A stretch of DNA of 64,000 nt. It comes from Athripsodes cinereus (lineage: Eukaryota; Arthropoda; Insecta; Trichoptera; Leptoceridae). The DNA lies in NCBI GenBank assembly GCA_947579605.1, contig OX388329.1, forward strand, positions 27,484,299 through 27,548,298. The letters are read 5' to 3'. The notes under the pieces were generated by a model, which did not search any database, was not told the origin of the DNA, and worked only from the letters and a program-made list of their open reading frames with translations. Shown here piece after piece: positions 1 to 13,425 of this stretch (positions within the stretch are counted from its first letter, which is position 1; every line of letters starts with the position of its first letter). A program made the translations under genes and the position numbers.

Positions 1-2220
1 ATCATATTTTATTATTTTTTTATTTATTTAAATCTGGATTGGAAATAAATCTAAACGCACCTTCACATTATATGCTTGTCGTTTCAGTGCATATACTGAC
101 AATGGATCAATTCCTTGTCAAAAGATTCAAAATAATGTATTGACAATTAAACATAATGTATATTTTCATAACGACTAAACGCAGACAGTGTATACCAAAT
201 ACAAAAATATACAACAATTTCGCAGTTTCTCTCAAGTCTTTTTTTGTATCTGTATTGAGACTGCATATTTAACTATGAAAAAAAGAACAAGTAATATTTC
301 TCGACAAATTTAAAATTAAAGTTGACAACGTTTGACACATTAGTTCATAAGACAATATTTTATTACATCACACGAAAACATGCTCAGATTATTGAATAAT
401 TGTTTAATGGTCTTTTCCCCACTGGAACTTCCATATAATGACCAAAATCGATATATAAAAGATAGAGTCGTACAAATGTATGACCTGTGTACTAACCAGT
501 GATGTAATTATCTACTAGGCTTTGCCTCGTACTAATTATATTAAAAAATATATACCTTTATTCCATTTAATATGACTTTGGTCATGGTATAACAAGTTCT
601 AGTAGGCATAAACCATTCACCATAGTATCAGGTATACTGCAGTCCGAAGATATTCTTAAAAAATTGAGTTATATATTAGTCACTCACATACCAGTGCACC
701 TCAAGGTCACTGTATAACTCATTAGTTTTAGGACATTTTATTTTTAAAGTTTTTAATTTCATGTCCTAATTAGTTATGAATTATTTATTGATTCTTATGG
801 GTTAATTGGAAGATATCGCGCTTCTGCGATAAAATCGCTCATTGCACAAATTTCTTTGTTCAGTAATAGTGTTTTTTCTCTACTGTTGATTTCTTTGTGC
901 AATAAAGATTTTTATTACTATTATTCTTTGCATGATATAAAAGTAAAATTACTTTTTTTTTAATATTTTTTGTATGTAACTTAACAACATGGAAGCCATT
1001 ATCAATACTGTGTCTATAATGGCTAGGGTTAAGGACAAATGTGTTGCAGAGAAATTATAAAAAAAGAGATTATATCAAATCCCTAGTAAATGAAATATGT
1101 AATGTAAAAAAGGATATTTTTGATATCTAAATAATATTATCTCATCTCTTCATTAGGGCTTTGATCAAAATCTCCATTTTCATAATTTCCCTGCAACATA
1201 ATATATACCATCTAATGAAAAATGTCATGGGAAGAGGTGACTCAATCGGCGCAGAGACACTCAGAATGGAGGAGGCAGGTTTCTTGCTCCCGAGAGGAGC
1301 ATTATAGGGAGAGAGGATGATGATTATACTATCTAATAGCAAGCCTACGTTAACATTTGCTACAAACTGTCCTATATCAATGATTTTGCATTCATGAAGA
1401 CAGTTTGCTACAAGTCTCATTCCCTATAATGCTACTGTAAATTATTAATTAACTTTGTTCTATACTGTAATAAACATAAATAAAGCGTGCTAATGTCTAA
1501 ATGTATGAAATGATGGTTATTTCCGGCGTCATAAACAAAAATGTGACTCAATGTCTAAAATTACATCACCGTTGGAAGAGTGTATGTGATGTTTTGTATC
1601 TGCAAAACTTTTATTGTTGATTGATTTGGCCAGTAACATTGTGGTATAGTTTCTAAATATTTAGATGAATGTTTGGGGTCAACAATTATACTACACCATA
1701 GTTAAGTTAAACTAGTTTCGTTCTGTTATTCTCGGGCGGAATATTTGACTAAGCCCTGTCAAGTATTGTACTTGAGAATGACATTTTCCTATTCAAGCTT
1801 GATATTGTGTGTGTTAAAATTAAGTTTGGTGGTTTCAACTATCCTATTCGATAAGCTTTTTCAGATTGTTTAAATATCTGTAATGAAGAGTGAAGTGAGT
1901 CACAAAACATTTTCATCTCATAATTGACTTGCTACACTTTTCATTAGGACTGCAATAACTGCAATTCAAATAACACTTGAATATTATTTTTATAACCAAA
2001 AAATGTGATGTTTTTGAATCGGTCTTTGTTTGAAATGGGTTTGGTATCACGAAAGAAAATCATTTCAATTATTTTAGCTACTATATATTTGTCTACATGA
2101 TTATTATTCTATTATATACTTAATATCAATATGAACTATGGATGTTTAATGTTTTATTAATCAACTTTTTAAATAATTTGTTGTGTAGTAATTTATTATA
2201 GTGCATATTTCCTGAATTGT
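1..2220. other. AT-rich intergenic sequence
   Basis: I see no gene. The 92-codon minus-strand frame at 1142-1420 has no known motif. A short GC-richer piece at 1230-1330 (GGCGCAGAGACACTC) may be an old repeat. Confidence 0.5.
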
Positions 2221-2376
2221 CACTAGTGACCGATCAAAATTAGGTCATGTATTTGAATCCATCTAGCTTCGACTAAAATAAAAGAGTTTGTAATAATTGG
2301 CTATGACAAAAAACATAGTTAAACTAATAAAAATGCATTTATGGTAGGAAAGCCAATTTTGATCGGTCATTAGTAA
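2221..2376. mobile_element. Small MITE-like inverted repeat, about 156 bp
   Basis: CACTAGTGACCGATCAAAATTAG at the left is matched by CCAATTTTGATCGGTCATTAGTA at the right as an inverted copy with about three mismatches. The spacer has no feature. Confidence 0.6.
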
Positions 2377-3619
2377 TGAACTTTATCTGAGGGAAACTAT
2401 TTATCTCTATGTGTTTATATGTGTTTCTGTGTAAAACATTATAATACTCTATTGATGTTGTGTTACGCATTTAATGCATTATTGGCTACTATTCATGATA
2501 AGTAAGTGTCAATCTTATAAAAATATATTTGTTATTTTAAAGACAACCAAAAAACTATTATTCCCAGTTAGAAATAGGATTATAAGTTTTGTTCTTGAAC
2601 GAAATGAAAATTTTAAGAGTGAAAAATTTCGATGAGTTTCAAAAGGCAACAAATTGCACAAGAAAAGAACAATGTGTATAATTGTGTTGAAATTCTTGAA
2701 ATTTTCAGGTTAAAACATTTTGAAATAAATTAACAGAACGTTGCCGGTCTTGTGAAACCTTTATATGATAATTTATTGAGAATGTGGGTGGGAGGTAGGT
2801 ATTATGGAAAATGATAAATAAAAAAAATACTGAATTGAGTTTTATATCAAAATAGCTGCAGCCAAACTACGAATATGTGTTTTTATCTCTTTTTTAGTAT
2901 TGAAAAGGAAAGACAGAAAAAATTGTTTGGACTCTTTCCTCATCTTTATTTATAATGGAAGAAAAAGAGAAAAAGTCATAGACATTCAGGATGGGTGGCA
3001 TACCTCATCGCTGAATTGTAATGTTTAGAATAGAACTCACCAAACAGTATCTACATATATGGAACTAAGGCATGTTTAATATGTTTTTTCACTAAATTTT
3101 AATAAATCCATGTAGTAGGTTTCATTATATTGGCAACGATGTTGTAAGAACATGTGTTAAACTCAATTAATAAGTTAAAACATAGATTTGAGGCAGTTAA
3201 CTAGCACTTAAAAGAAAATCTCTTTATTATTATTATTATTATAGAATCTTACTGTATGTGTATCTGTGTACTAGATTGTATTTCTATGTTAAACTTTATA
3301 TTATCTATGTTAAATTTTATATTATCTATGTTAAACTTATGTGAATTGAAGTTACCAACCCAAACATTGATTTAGTATGTCGCATGCCATCTAAAATACT
3401 TGTACAACTACAAAAACTCATATTTGGAGTTCCTTTGAAAGATATGGATTGAGATTACTTGAGATTCCAAATCATGGTTATACACGTCAAATGTAAAAAA
3501 GATTTAAGTTTTCTACCAACATTTCTTGGTAAAAGTTCAGTATAATAGAAATTAGAATGAGACAAAATATTTAGTATTAACATTTGTGACTTTATTTTTT
3601 GTGAGTCGGCTTTGGAAAG

Positions 3620-3852
3620 CTTCTGCTCTTATCGTTCGGCAAACGTAAAATAACTTTGATTATTTTAAACTCAACTTTTGCTTGACAAAGAGTTACATAA
3701 AAGGCATTTAAAAATACAATTTTATGAATATTTAGCCGAGTCCAGATATTTAAAAATAGCTTTTGTCATGTAAGATTCATGGGTCGGCAACGTGATTTGA
3801 ACCACGGACTCCCTAACTAGAAGTCAGGGATTCTAACATCTGGCGGCCAACA
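3620..3852 (-). mobile_element. Possible tRNA-derived SINE, third type
   Basis: The minus strand reads TTGGCCGCCAGATGTTAGAA, TTAGGGAGTCCGTGGTTCAA with a B-box-like GGTTCAAATC, then GTTGCCGACCCATGAATCTT. There is no second copy in this window, so it is a weak call. Confidence 0.35.
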
Positions 3853-6800
3853 ACTTCTTTTGCTTTACTTTAAAATAAACATTTGGCTATACTACACCCA
3901 TACATCTCTATCCCTACATAATTTTTTTTTATAAGGGCAGCGCCCGCCACATACCTCATGCCGTACCTAGAAATATGTATCTCCATAACGACACACACAT
4001 GCACAAACAGGATTTAATGTCGCATTAAAGCGAGAAATGCTGCCCCGAGGTAGCACTCTAGATCTAGTGGCACAGATCCCTACATAATTATTTCGCATCC
4101 TCTACATTCATGCAATGTCTCATACACGCACGCCAATATCTCTTGCTCAACACTTTTTTGATCCGTGTGATCAAGCCGCGTGGTTCTCAAATGTCTGCAC
4201 TACTCCCTCTCCCCCTTTCAGATAAACATATTTATCTTTTGATCATTGTCACATGTTTACAAAATTATTATATTTTATTACCAAGTATTGGATACATCAA
4301 GCAGTTTACTATGTTTTTGAGTTGAATCAGTTTTCTGGATGGCAGGCGACCTTAGAAATAAAGTTATATTAAACTTTTGCATCTCGTAAGTCAACATTAC
4401 AACAATGTTATAATGTCTGGCCGCAAATAAAAAGACACATTGATAGAGCGTAAAGAGAACTAGAAAAGAAATTCACTAGATGTTGTATACTGAATAAAAA
4501 ATATAATTTATTACAACAAAAGTACTAATCTGAGCATATATAAGAATGATGTTAATTGAAAATATTAAATTCATTGTAGTTTGTCAAGTTCTTATTAAAA
4601 ATAAGAATATATTTTTATATGTTTCTATAGAAAAAAATATGATAATATAAATTATTATATTGTTTTCAAATATTTATATGACTCCTTTAGTTTTGGAGAT
4701 GTAATAATATTGAAAAAAATATAATATACCTTACATTATTAATTCTCATTACGTATTTTATGAAAAACATTTGAACTGTTTTTATGTCATATATTTGATT
4801 AAGATCTTAACATAACCCAACTTTTAAACCTTTTGTGTGGCCAAATGGTTGCATACTTTTTTGTACAAGTTTAAATTATTGATTTTTTTAAATTATCATT
4901 GATTTTATGTATTTTTAGCTACATTGAATTCGTTATCAAACATTTGCCAACCTTCAAACATATCTATATCAAAAAATTAGAAGACTTCCTACTGTTATTC
5001 TTGTCTAAATGATTTTGCCATCACAAAGGTTGTCATTTATGACTGTAAACTCAAAATGGTACAGTGAAGTAAGAGTGTAGTATAAAATATATCCCTGATG
5101 GGGATTTTGACCGTCTGGCTCTTCAAGCCCGCCCATGAGAACAATTTTGATTTGAGTGTAAGGTGAGTCCCTCCTCAATTTTGGCAGTAAACAATCTAAG
5201 AAAATTTTATCTTAAAAATGACATTTCCGCTAAAAAAAAATATGAGAATCATGATAAATCCTTTGTGCTATCAAATAGTTATTCTGAAATGCAATTTGGT
5301 CTATAATCAAACCAACTGAATCGCCAAATACCCTCTCAGTAAGCAAGACAGGGGAATGATCTGGGATTTTAACAACAGCCAACCAATCATCTCTTGTTTA
5401 TTTTTTATTCATTTTAACTGTACGTTTGTTACTTGACAAACGTTTGTACGTTGTTTGTACGTGGGGGACATTTTTGGTTGATATTTATTTACTGCAATTT
5501 TTTTTATCTATTTCTCTTTTACAAAGTTGGGTTAAATACATTAACACATTCACCAATTTGAAAGTAAACTAATTTATAGCTAGATAGTTAGTTACCTACT
5601 AAAATATATTTTTAATAAAGTATATAAATACAACTTTTTTAAAGTAATTAAAAACTTAAATATTTTTTGTGGTAGGTACATAGAAATTAAACACATTATT
5701 TATTTTCCATAGATTTTTTTTTAATATGTACGGTCGTACTGACATGCAAGAGATACAAAATATTCCAACCGTTTACATTTCTATGGTAATATGGCAAAAA
5801 GTTTTTTTTTGTGGCAATTGACTCATAACGAGTAGATGATATGTTCGATTTTTACTAAAATCATATTTGTCACCAGATATGTCTGTTGAAACCTTTTTCA
5901 TGCACTCAAAAGTACTAATATAATAGCATTATTACCAAGAATAATTGAAGTACTAATGATTTTATATGGTAAAAATGATGATATATTATGCTCTTTGAAA
6001 TGTGCCCCTGTAAAATTTGGTTTTTTGGACGTATCAACTTTTGCCATATCACCTCAGATTTGTGAATAAAGTTTTACATTTAGCTAGGGTTAGCATAAAA
6101 CATTAGTCTAAATATGTCTTTTTTTTATGAAAATGGATGATAGAGTACAATAAATAAATTTAGATTAAAAACATCTAGAATAATAATATCTAAAATCTAT
6201 GTGTTTGATTAAGTATCTACTTTAATATTTGTTCATTGTGTAATTTTATTCAAGAGCAGGTTGTGCTTTTCGTGCAAGCCTATTTATGAGCCCGGCATGT
6301 TATTACATATTTGAATTATACATTAGAATCTATTTTAAGAGTTTTATGTTTCGTATTGAAATTAAAATGATTAAAATATGTGAAGTTATGAATAATTCTA
6401 TATAAAGACATGTTTTTAGGCTTGTATATAAAGCACATCTCTGTGTAAACTATATGTTTAATTTAAACTAATTAATATGTTTGTATGAGATAAAGATATT
6501 ATTTATTTTTAGAAATAATTTGAGGCTATATTATTATTATTCCATGATTGTGTATGTTTTTGGATATATTTTCATATAATATTATTCATGTTATTAATAT
6601 ATTATATATATGTTGGAGGAAAAGTACCCTATTCAATATTTGGGCTAATTGTCGTAGTATAAACGTAATTCTCTGTGTCGGTGTTTAGGTAGTAGGATAC
6701 CATAATGAAGTTAAACAACAAATGTTTTTTTCTACTATATAAGACACAATTACCTTTTGACAGTAATTATGTATTAACAAACTGCATGTGAAATCTATGT

Positions 6801-8243
6801 CGACAAGAATTTGAATGCCCATGTTAAAAAATTGACTTTTCTTGACAACAAAGCGTAGTTTCCTTCCGACAACTATCAGATTTATTTTTAATATTAAATA
6901 ATAGTTAAAAATATAACATTGAAATTCATGATTGTAATATTATAATATGTTAAACTGTGCAGTAAACTGTGATTAAAAATGTGAGTTGAACAAGTATAAA
7001 ATACATATTACGACACATTGTGTAGAATATTGTTTTTATTATTTTCAGTAGAGTTATATCATCAATAATTATAATCATAACTTAATTTTGTTTAATATAT
7101 CATTCAATTGTCATGCCAAAGCACTTTGTTGTATCATGTACTGACTTAAATTTTTACTCTTATTAACTGTTTATCAATCAAAGAACAAAGATTTCATATT
7201 TTTATACATGTTTACATCATTGCCAGCATTGTATATTCCGTAAGCGGAATAGCAGCCAGTGGGTTAACTCTATGTAATGATCATACAAGTAAATTAGTAA
7301 AAAAGTTTTGCAAAAACAAACTCTCTCTTTTCATCCACAATGTTTTAATCTTCTACAAGACTTTCTTTTATAATACACTGTTCCAAAGACAATAATATAA
7401 AAACATTAAGAATACAGCGGAGAGAGATAACCTTATCAATGCAGAATAACTCTATTTTTAAAAGCAAAAAAGAGGAGTTAAATTAAAAGATAAATAATAG
7501 ATAACACATTTTATCTTGTTACATTATTTTTTATTTTATATATTATTTTAAGTCAATGCACTGGTTTTTTTTTTTAATTTTCAAGACATTCAAAACATAA
7601 TTCATGACATGATTTCTGTGATTATTTTTAATAAAATTTAATATTTTTCCGTTTGCCCATAAAACTTACCTAATAACCATTATTTTTAACATACGTAACG
7701 CTAATTGAAGATTTATTTCATACTCTTCTGATACTAAAACAAACAGAAAATATGTTTAAAAATAGTTTATTAAATGTTTCAATGTTTCTATGTGTAATTG
7801 ATGTTAGATTTGTGTTTTCTGTACGTAATTTACCAATATCTATGTAATTGTTTTCATTTTTATCTAAGATTTCTATCTATTCTTCTTAATAGAATTTTTA
7901 CAAGCATTCTTATATTTCTGGCAACAAATTTTTAATTTATGTCATTAATATATTCTTAATAATTGACCTAGATGTTGCAAAGTACTCTTGAGGTGTGCTA
8001 TTATTACAGTACATAAATAAGTCGTCCAAATATTATTGTTTCATGATTATATAATGACAAATGAACAGCCATAGTTTGACATTTACATAGCAAACAAAAT
8101 AAACAGCATTTATTTTTATTTTATCACTGCAACTTAATTATATTACAGGTATTAGTTTTGTTTTATGTTAGAAGTATATTTTGATGCTTTTATTTGAAAA
8201 TTACACTCATTTTTTGGTTACTTGACTTGTGGGAGATATTATA
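3853..8243. other. AT-rich intergenic sequence with small unassigned repeats
   Basis: I see no gene. 3925-4080 (GGGCAGCGCCCGCCACATAC) and 5090-5420 (CCCTGATGGGGATTTTGACC; AGACAGGGGAATGATCTGGG) are GC-richer islands, probably repeat remnants. The rest is A/T-rich with many homopolymer runs. Confidence 0.5.
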
Positions 8244-8800
8244 ATCGACTGTGCTCAGGACAAAGGCATCAAACCACATTGGTCAAATTTTATAGGAGAA
8301 GCAAAAAACTGTACGATAAAGAAAATTTCAAATTTTTGTCATTATTATTTTACCATCTTTTTGTAATGTAGTTTTTTTTATCATGTCATAAAAATTTAAG
8401 AAAAAATATTCAGGAATTATCAAGTTATAAGCAAAAAATAAAAAAAAAGTTGATTAAATCCTTTGTCCTGACAAACTTTAGCAACATGTTAATGAGATAT
8501 GTATGTCCCATGTTTGGGGTTATGTGGTTTGATGCCTTTTTCCTCGCCGTAAAATTATGTCTGGATGAAATTTTTTGGTGTTAATAATGAAACTTATGCT
8601 GTTTGAGTCCTTTGTCCTATTGGGTATTTGCAATTAAGTCCTTGCTAAAAAAAATATTTTGCTTTTTCTATAAAAACTAGACTTTTGTGGATTGAATCCT
8701 TTTACCAGAATGTGTACAAGACACAAATGATTGACTTCAAAACATAAAACAACTTTTGCCAAAATTGTGGTTTGATGCCTTTGTCCTGAGCACAGTCGAT
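8244..8800. mobile_element. Inverted-repeat element, 557 bp, with 35-bp perfect TIRs and internal motif copies
   Basis: The first 35 bases (ATCGACTGTGCTCAGGACAA and on to ATCAAACCACA) are exactly complementary to the last 35. ATA on both sides may be a 3-bp duplication. Inside, a motif close to GTTTGATTCCTTTGTCCTG recurs at about 8449, 8524, 8598, 8687 and 8767, all in one orientation, with an inverted copy at the left end. There is no transposase, and the superfamily is not clear. Confidence 0.8.
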
Positions 8801-11800
8801 ATAGACAAGACAGATATATCATTAATAAACTATTAATATCTTCTATTCTATACTGTACCCTCATATCTCCCAAATGAGGTAGGCAGAGGACGGAACGCCA
8901 TATATCATAGATCTGTCCCTATATCCTTCTTTCGCTTCCTTCACTTTTGTACAATTTTTAGTCCACACATGCCTATTTTTCTTATCCAACAGATACCTGT
9001 CCTTGAGAATTTGATCCATGTGATCAAGCCACGCTGTTCAAATTATTGAATCCTCTCACATCTGCTCATTGTCCTAATATCTTCCTTTATAACCATATTC
9101 ACATAGACAGCCAAGAGAAGCTAATCATTCTAACATAAAAAAAAAACATTGTTACAGTGTTTAACGAAAGTGTAATTTTCAAATTAAACTATCATTAAAA
9201 TTATAGTTAAGTGCATTATTAAGACATTAACGTTTTGTGAATATTGAGTTTCAGTAAAGATCTTAGCTTGATATTATTAGTAATACGTCTTAAAAAATAT
9301 ATATTGTTTAATTATTTTCATAATTTAAAACTTTATGGTTTGTGAATATTTGTGTGGTTTTTTTTTATATCGCAGGGTGTTTTTTTTTTATGCACACAAC
9401 AAAAAAAATCACAGAATAGATAATTAGCATTATGTTGGTTTTGTCCAGCACCTAATGAATTATTAGGTGACATTAAAATAATTCGTAGGCACTTGTGAAT
9501 GGACATATTTTTTGCTATATAATTTAAACAAGCAACATATATCCTTAGACAATGTTAAACTAACATTTATAATAAGTTAATAAACAAAAACATTGAATTA
9601 TTTAATAATTGTTCATAGTTCAAAAATTTTTTTACACAATACTATGAAAGTACCTAGATATAAATTTGCTAGGTATTATATGATTTAGTAACGGAAATAT
9701 ATAAGCTTCGACTATCAAATTCTTTGCCAATCTTTTTTTGAAATTCGACAAGAAGAACTTTTTGTCAATAAATAAGAATTTTGACAACAAAAATATCAAA
9801 ATTAACATAAAAATAAATCATTGTTAAACATTTTTCTTAGAATTACAACCAAAGATTTTTGGATTTTGTTTAAACGTTCAATGATAAGAACAAAAAATAA
9901 AAACAATTATATTAAAGAAAAATAAATATTTATAATCTAGTCCATATTAAATATTTTGCACTTGTTGTTGACAATGTTTGAATGTAGTTTGTTTATTTTT
10001 AATCCTCAATTGTTAAACAATTTTTTTACACAGTTTTACAGTAATATATTATATAACAAGTAATTAAATTACTATTAAAATTTAGTGTTAAATATAGGTT
10101 ATTTGTTTAATTTTTTAATTATTAATTTAGTTTTTACTATTTTTAATTAATTATATACAAAACATATGGCATTTATAATAAGCATTGGGTGATTTTGCAA
10201 ACATTAATCCTGTTTTTTTCTGTTGTTTAAATATGTATTTAATTTATTTGTTTATTTATTCAATACTTCGTCCTATTTTTGAAAAGCAACATTCCTATAG
10301 AGATTTATGTATTATGCTTATTTAAAATTATCTTTAACTATATTTGTTTTGACAGTTTCATCTTCTGAATTAAATGTTTCATTGTTAACATTATTTTTAA
10401 TAATGGAACATCCTCTTAAATCAGACATTTATTGTCTAATTTGAAAATATTTTATATCATTATTTATTTTTGTTGTTTTTTTATTTTTAATAAGTTGTTA
10501 CCACTAACATTAATTTGTTTCCTAACATTTCATAATATTCATATTATGAAATAAAATTGTGATAAGGTATTTAATTTAATATACTTCTTAATAATTTGTG
10601 TGTGTATTTTTTTGTGTTTGTTTGTTTGTTAAACGGCACAAACCAACAGTTAAACAATAAAAATAAATCATTTTTAATTTTAATTAAACTTAATATTTAA
10701 AGTGATATACAAGAATCACTTTTCATTAGTCAATTAGTTACTGCAGTAAAATTCCATTATAATCATACCATGAATATAATATTTAGTATCTTTAATTTAG
10801 TGATAAAATATATCGCTCATCCTATATGCTTTGATATGTTGAATGCTACATAAAGATTAACTTGCAATTTATCATAGACGATACGCATTGCTGCTACTAC
10901 TACTAGATCATCACCGCATACCCCACAAGTGGGGTAGCCAGTTCACTAGCTACATGTAAAAAGCATGCATATTGTCCTCTACGTACCGATAAAAAAGAAA
11001 CCACTCAGGATGGGTGATATGCCTTATTGCTGCATTATAGGTGTTAATTGTATTGTACATGATGTTATGAGAACACCTGTTTTTTTTTCAGAACACTCGA
11101 AAGCATACGAAAAAGAGTGGAAGACGTATTCTTTTCTAAAGAGTAATGGAATTTTACCGCAGTATTTTTTCATATTTTTTAATAGGAGTGTTATATTGTA
11201 ATTCACACGGTACTTACTTATTTATTTTTATTAGACTTGAGTTGAACAAAAAGTCTGAAAACATTTCAAAAGAGATATTTTAATACAAAAAAAATATATC
11301 GTTCTTAAATTTACTCTCACACTTATTACAAAAACACCTCAGAATTTGAAACGATGAACCGATATAAAATATTTGATATGTTTGAGACAACTCGTAAACG
11401 AGATACTTAATATTTTTTTTTAGAAAATCACTAATTCATTCATTTACATTCTATGAGACCCTCTTTGACAATAGAATGTTTCTATGGGAACAACATCAGA
11501 TGTCTTATAAAGAAGAACAGAAAGATTTATTTCCTCCCTGTGCTTAAAAGTAGAACTCTGAAATGTGAATGTAGTCAAAAATCATATTCACCTTTCAATA
11601 AGTCTTTTGGGAACACAAGGAGTAAATAAATCTCCTCCATTCTAAAGATCTTAATCTCAAAACTTCCTAAAACTATGATAATTGTCGTCATAGTATGCAA
11701 TTGTTTGTAATCAATGTGCAATAAAAAATGAATAAATAAATAAAATTATTTCTTGCTGTCAGAAAATTAATTGTCATTAAAGCTAACACGAGACACTCCT

Positions 11801-12295
11801 AAAACATGTCCTGCTATTGTGACTTAAAGTTTTTATTTGCAGAGATTAAAATAGTAAATTTCATTTAAAAATTGTTAAATTCTGAGGTACTATATATACA
11901 CATTATTTTATACTTTTTATTAAGGATATGTTTTAATTCTTATTCTTAATTATACTTATAATTACTCATATTTAATTAATATTGATGTTCTTTACCTCAT
12001 ATGTATAATTGATGTTTTAGAATTATTATGTCTGCTTAAAAAACTATTTACTTTGCCACTATATGTTTAAAATTAATATATTTAATCTTACGTATTCATT
12101 TAATCATCAGTGTATACTTTGAATGTTTTCATGTTGTATCTGTTCTAATATCGTAAACAATATTTATTTATATATGAGAATAATATATAAACAGATAAAA
12201 AGCCACATTTAAGTGTTTTATTTTGCCCTTTAGTTTCATTACATGCATATCATTGATGGAAAAAAATATAAGGTATGCCAAAATAATATCTTTTA
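8801..12295. other. AT-rich intergenic sequence
   Basis: Apart from the reverse repeat A copy at 10905-11150, I see no gene or structured element. Frames here are short and chance-like. Confidence 0.5.
10905..11150 (-). repeat. Repeat A copy
   Basis: This is a reverse copy: CGCATACCCCACAAGTGGGG, AAGCATGCATATTGTCCTCT, CAGGATGGGTGATATGCC and AAAAGAGTGGAAGACGTATT. A run of T's interrupts the GTGTCCTG region. The two overlapping 60-78 codon frames here are repeat sequence, not genes. Confidence 0.7.
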
Positions 12296-12480
12296 ATGGA
12301 TGTCATAATTGACAGCTGGTCCAGTATGGAGGTAACACTATTACCTTTAAGTCTCAAGGTTCTGGGTTTGATTCCTGGCCAGTGCGAAATGAGTCAAGGA
12401 ATTACATGTATATTTAATGAATTATGTATTGTCACTTTAGTACCCATAAAACAAGATAAATATTTTAGTTCCGACTAGCT
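12296..12480 (+). mobile_element. SINE family 2 (tRNA-like head, TAGTACCCATAA tail block)
   Basis: The tRNA-like head GGTCCAGTATGGAGGTAAC holds a B box GGGTTTGATTCCTGG and is followed by GTCACTTTAGTACCCATAAA and TTTTAGTTCCGACTAGCT. Related tails occur at 30150, 41480 and 59260. Confidence 0.65.
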
Positions 12481-12499
12481 TGTTTTGTATAAATAACTA

Positions 12500-12650
12500 T
12501 AAATTCATTGTGTAAGTGGCGCCCCGATGAAGAATAGTTCTCCCACTCTTTAGTAGGTTTTTGGTCGGGAATCAAACCCAGGATCTCGTGACTCAAAGGC
12601 AAGAGCATTACCTCTGCACCCCACTAGCCAACTTAACAACTGTTTGTGTA
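12500..12650 (-). mobile_element. SINE-like unit, tRNA-like head on the minus strand, fused to the repeat A start
   Basis: The minus strand reads GGTGCAGAGGTAATGCTCTTG, GAGTCACGAGATCCTGGG and the B box GGGTTTGATTCCC, then AAAGAGTGGGAGAACTATTC, the left part of repeat A. It lies head to tail with the family 2 SINE at 12296. Confidence 0.5.
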
Positions 12651-13195
12651 CCAGAATAAGTTGTATTTCAGAACAGGCCTATAAAATAGTTATGTGGGAA
12701 GACATCAAAGGGTGAGCCTCATAATGGACTTCACAAAGGTGTTGACGTGAACTGGATCTGGAAGGCTGCTGGTAATATCATAGATATTTAATATTTGAAG
12801 GAAAACAAAGTACAAAAAGTACACACAGAATAGTTTTAATACAAATTTATTTACTTGTCACAAGTTATTTGACAATAAATATTAATAATATGAATCTGAT
12901 CCCAATTTTTTTATTGCATTTACGAATACTGACAACAAACATATAATAAATATACATATTTTCTTATATCCAATCCAAATTATATGTCTAGTTAAAGATA
13001 TTGGACATTTGGAGCGAAAGGATGACAAAGATGGTGCATCAATCTGGAAGAGGGTATTGAGAGATAGACAGCAAGAAATAATTAGTTCCCGGTAAAGAAT
13101 AGATATCTTAAACTTTTTTGTAAATTTTCAAACGCCTTTTAAAAGGCAGATGTTTGTTAAACCTGACATTTAAAACAATTAACATCTGAAATTCA

Positions 13196-13425
13196 GCAAC
13201 AAGGCATACCACCCATCCAAAATGGCATGTCTCACAAGTGGGGTAGCCAGCAGACCTCCTTGTCAGTCCTCTTTAAGAAAGAAAGGCATTCAGGATGGGT
13301 AGCAAACCTCATTGCTGAACTTAAGATGTAAAATGTCTTTTTTTTATTGAATACCTGCCATTCCCAGGACATTCGAAAACTTACCGAAAACAGTGGGAGA
13401 CCAATTCTTTGCCGGTTGCTCCACG
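13196..13425 (-). repeat. Repeat A copy
   Basis: This is a reverse copy: CTCACAAGTGGGGTAGCCAG, GGCATTCAGGATGGGTAGCA, CCAGGACATTCGAAAACTTA and GTGGGAGACCAATTCTTTGC. A second short piece (AGGCATACCACCCATCCAAA) in the other orientation abuts its left end. Confidence 0.7.
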
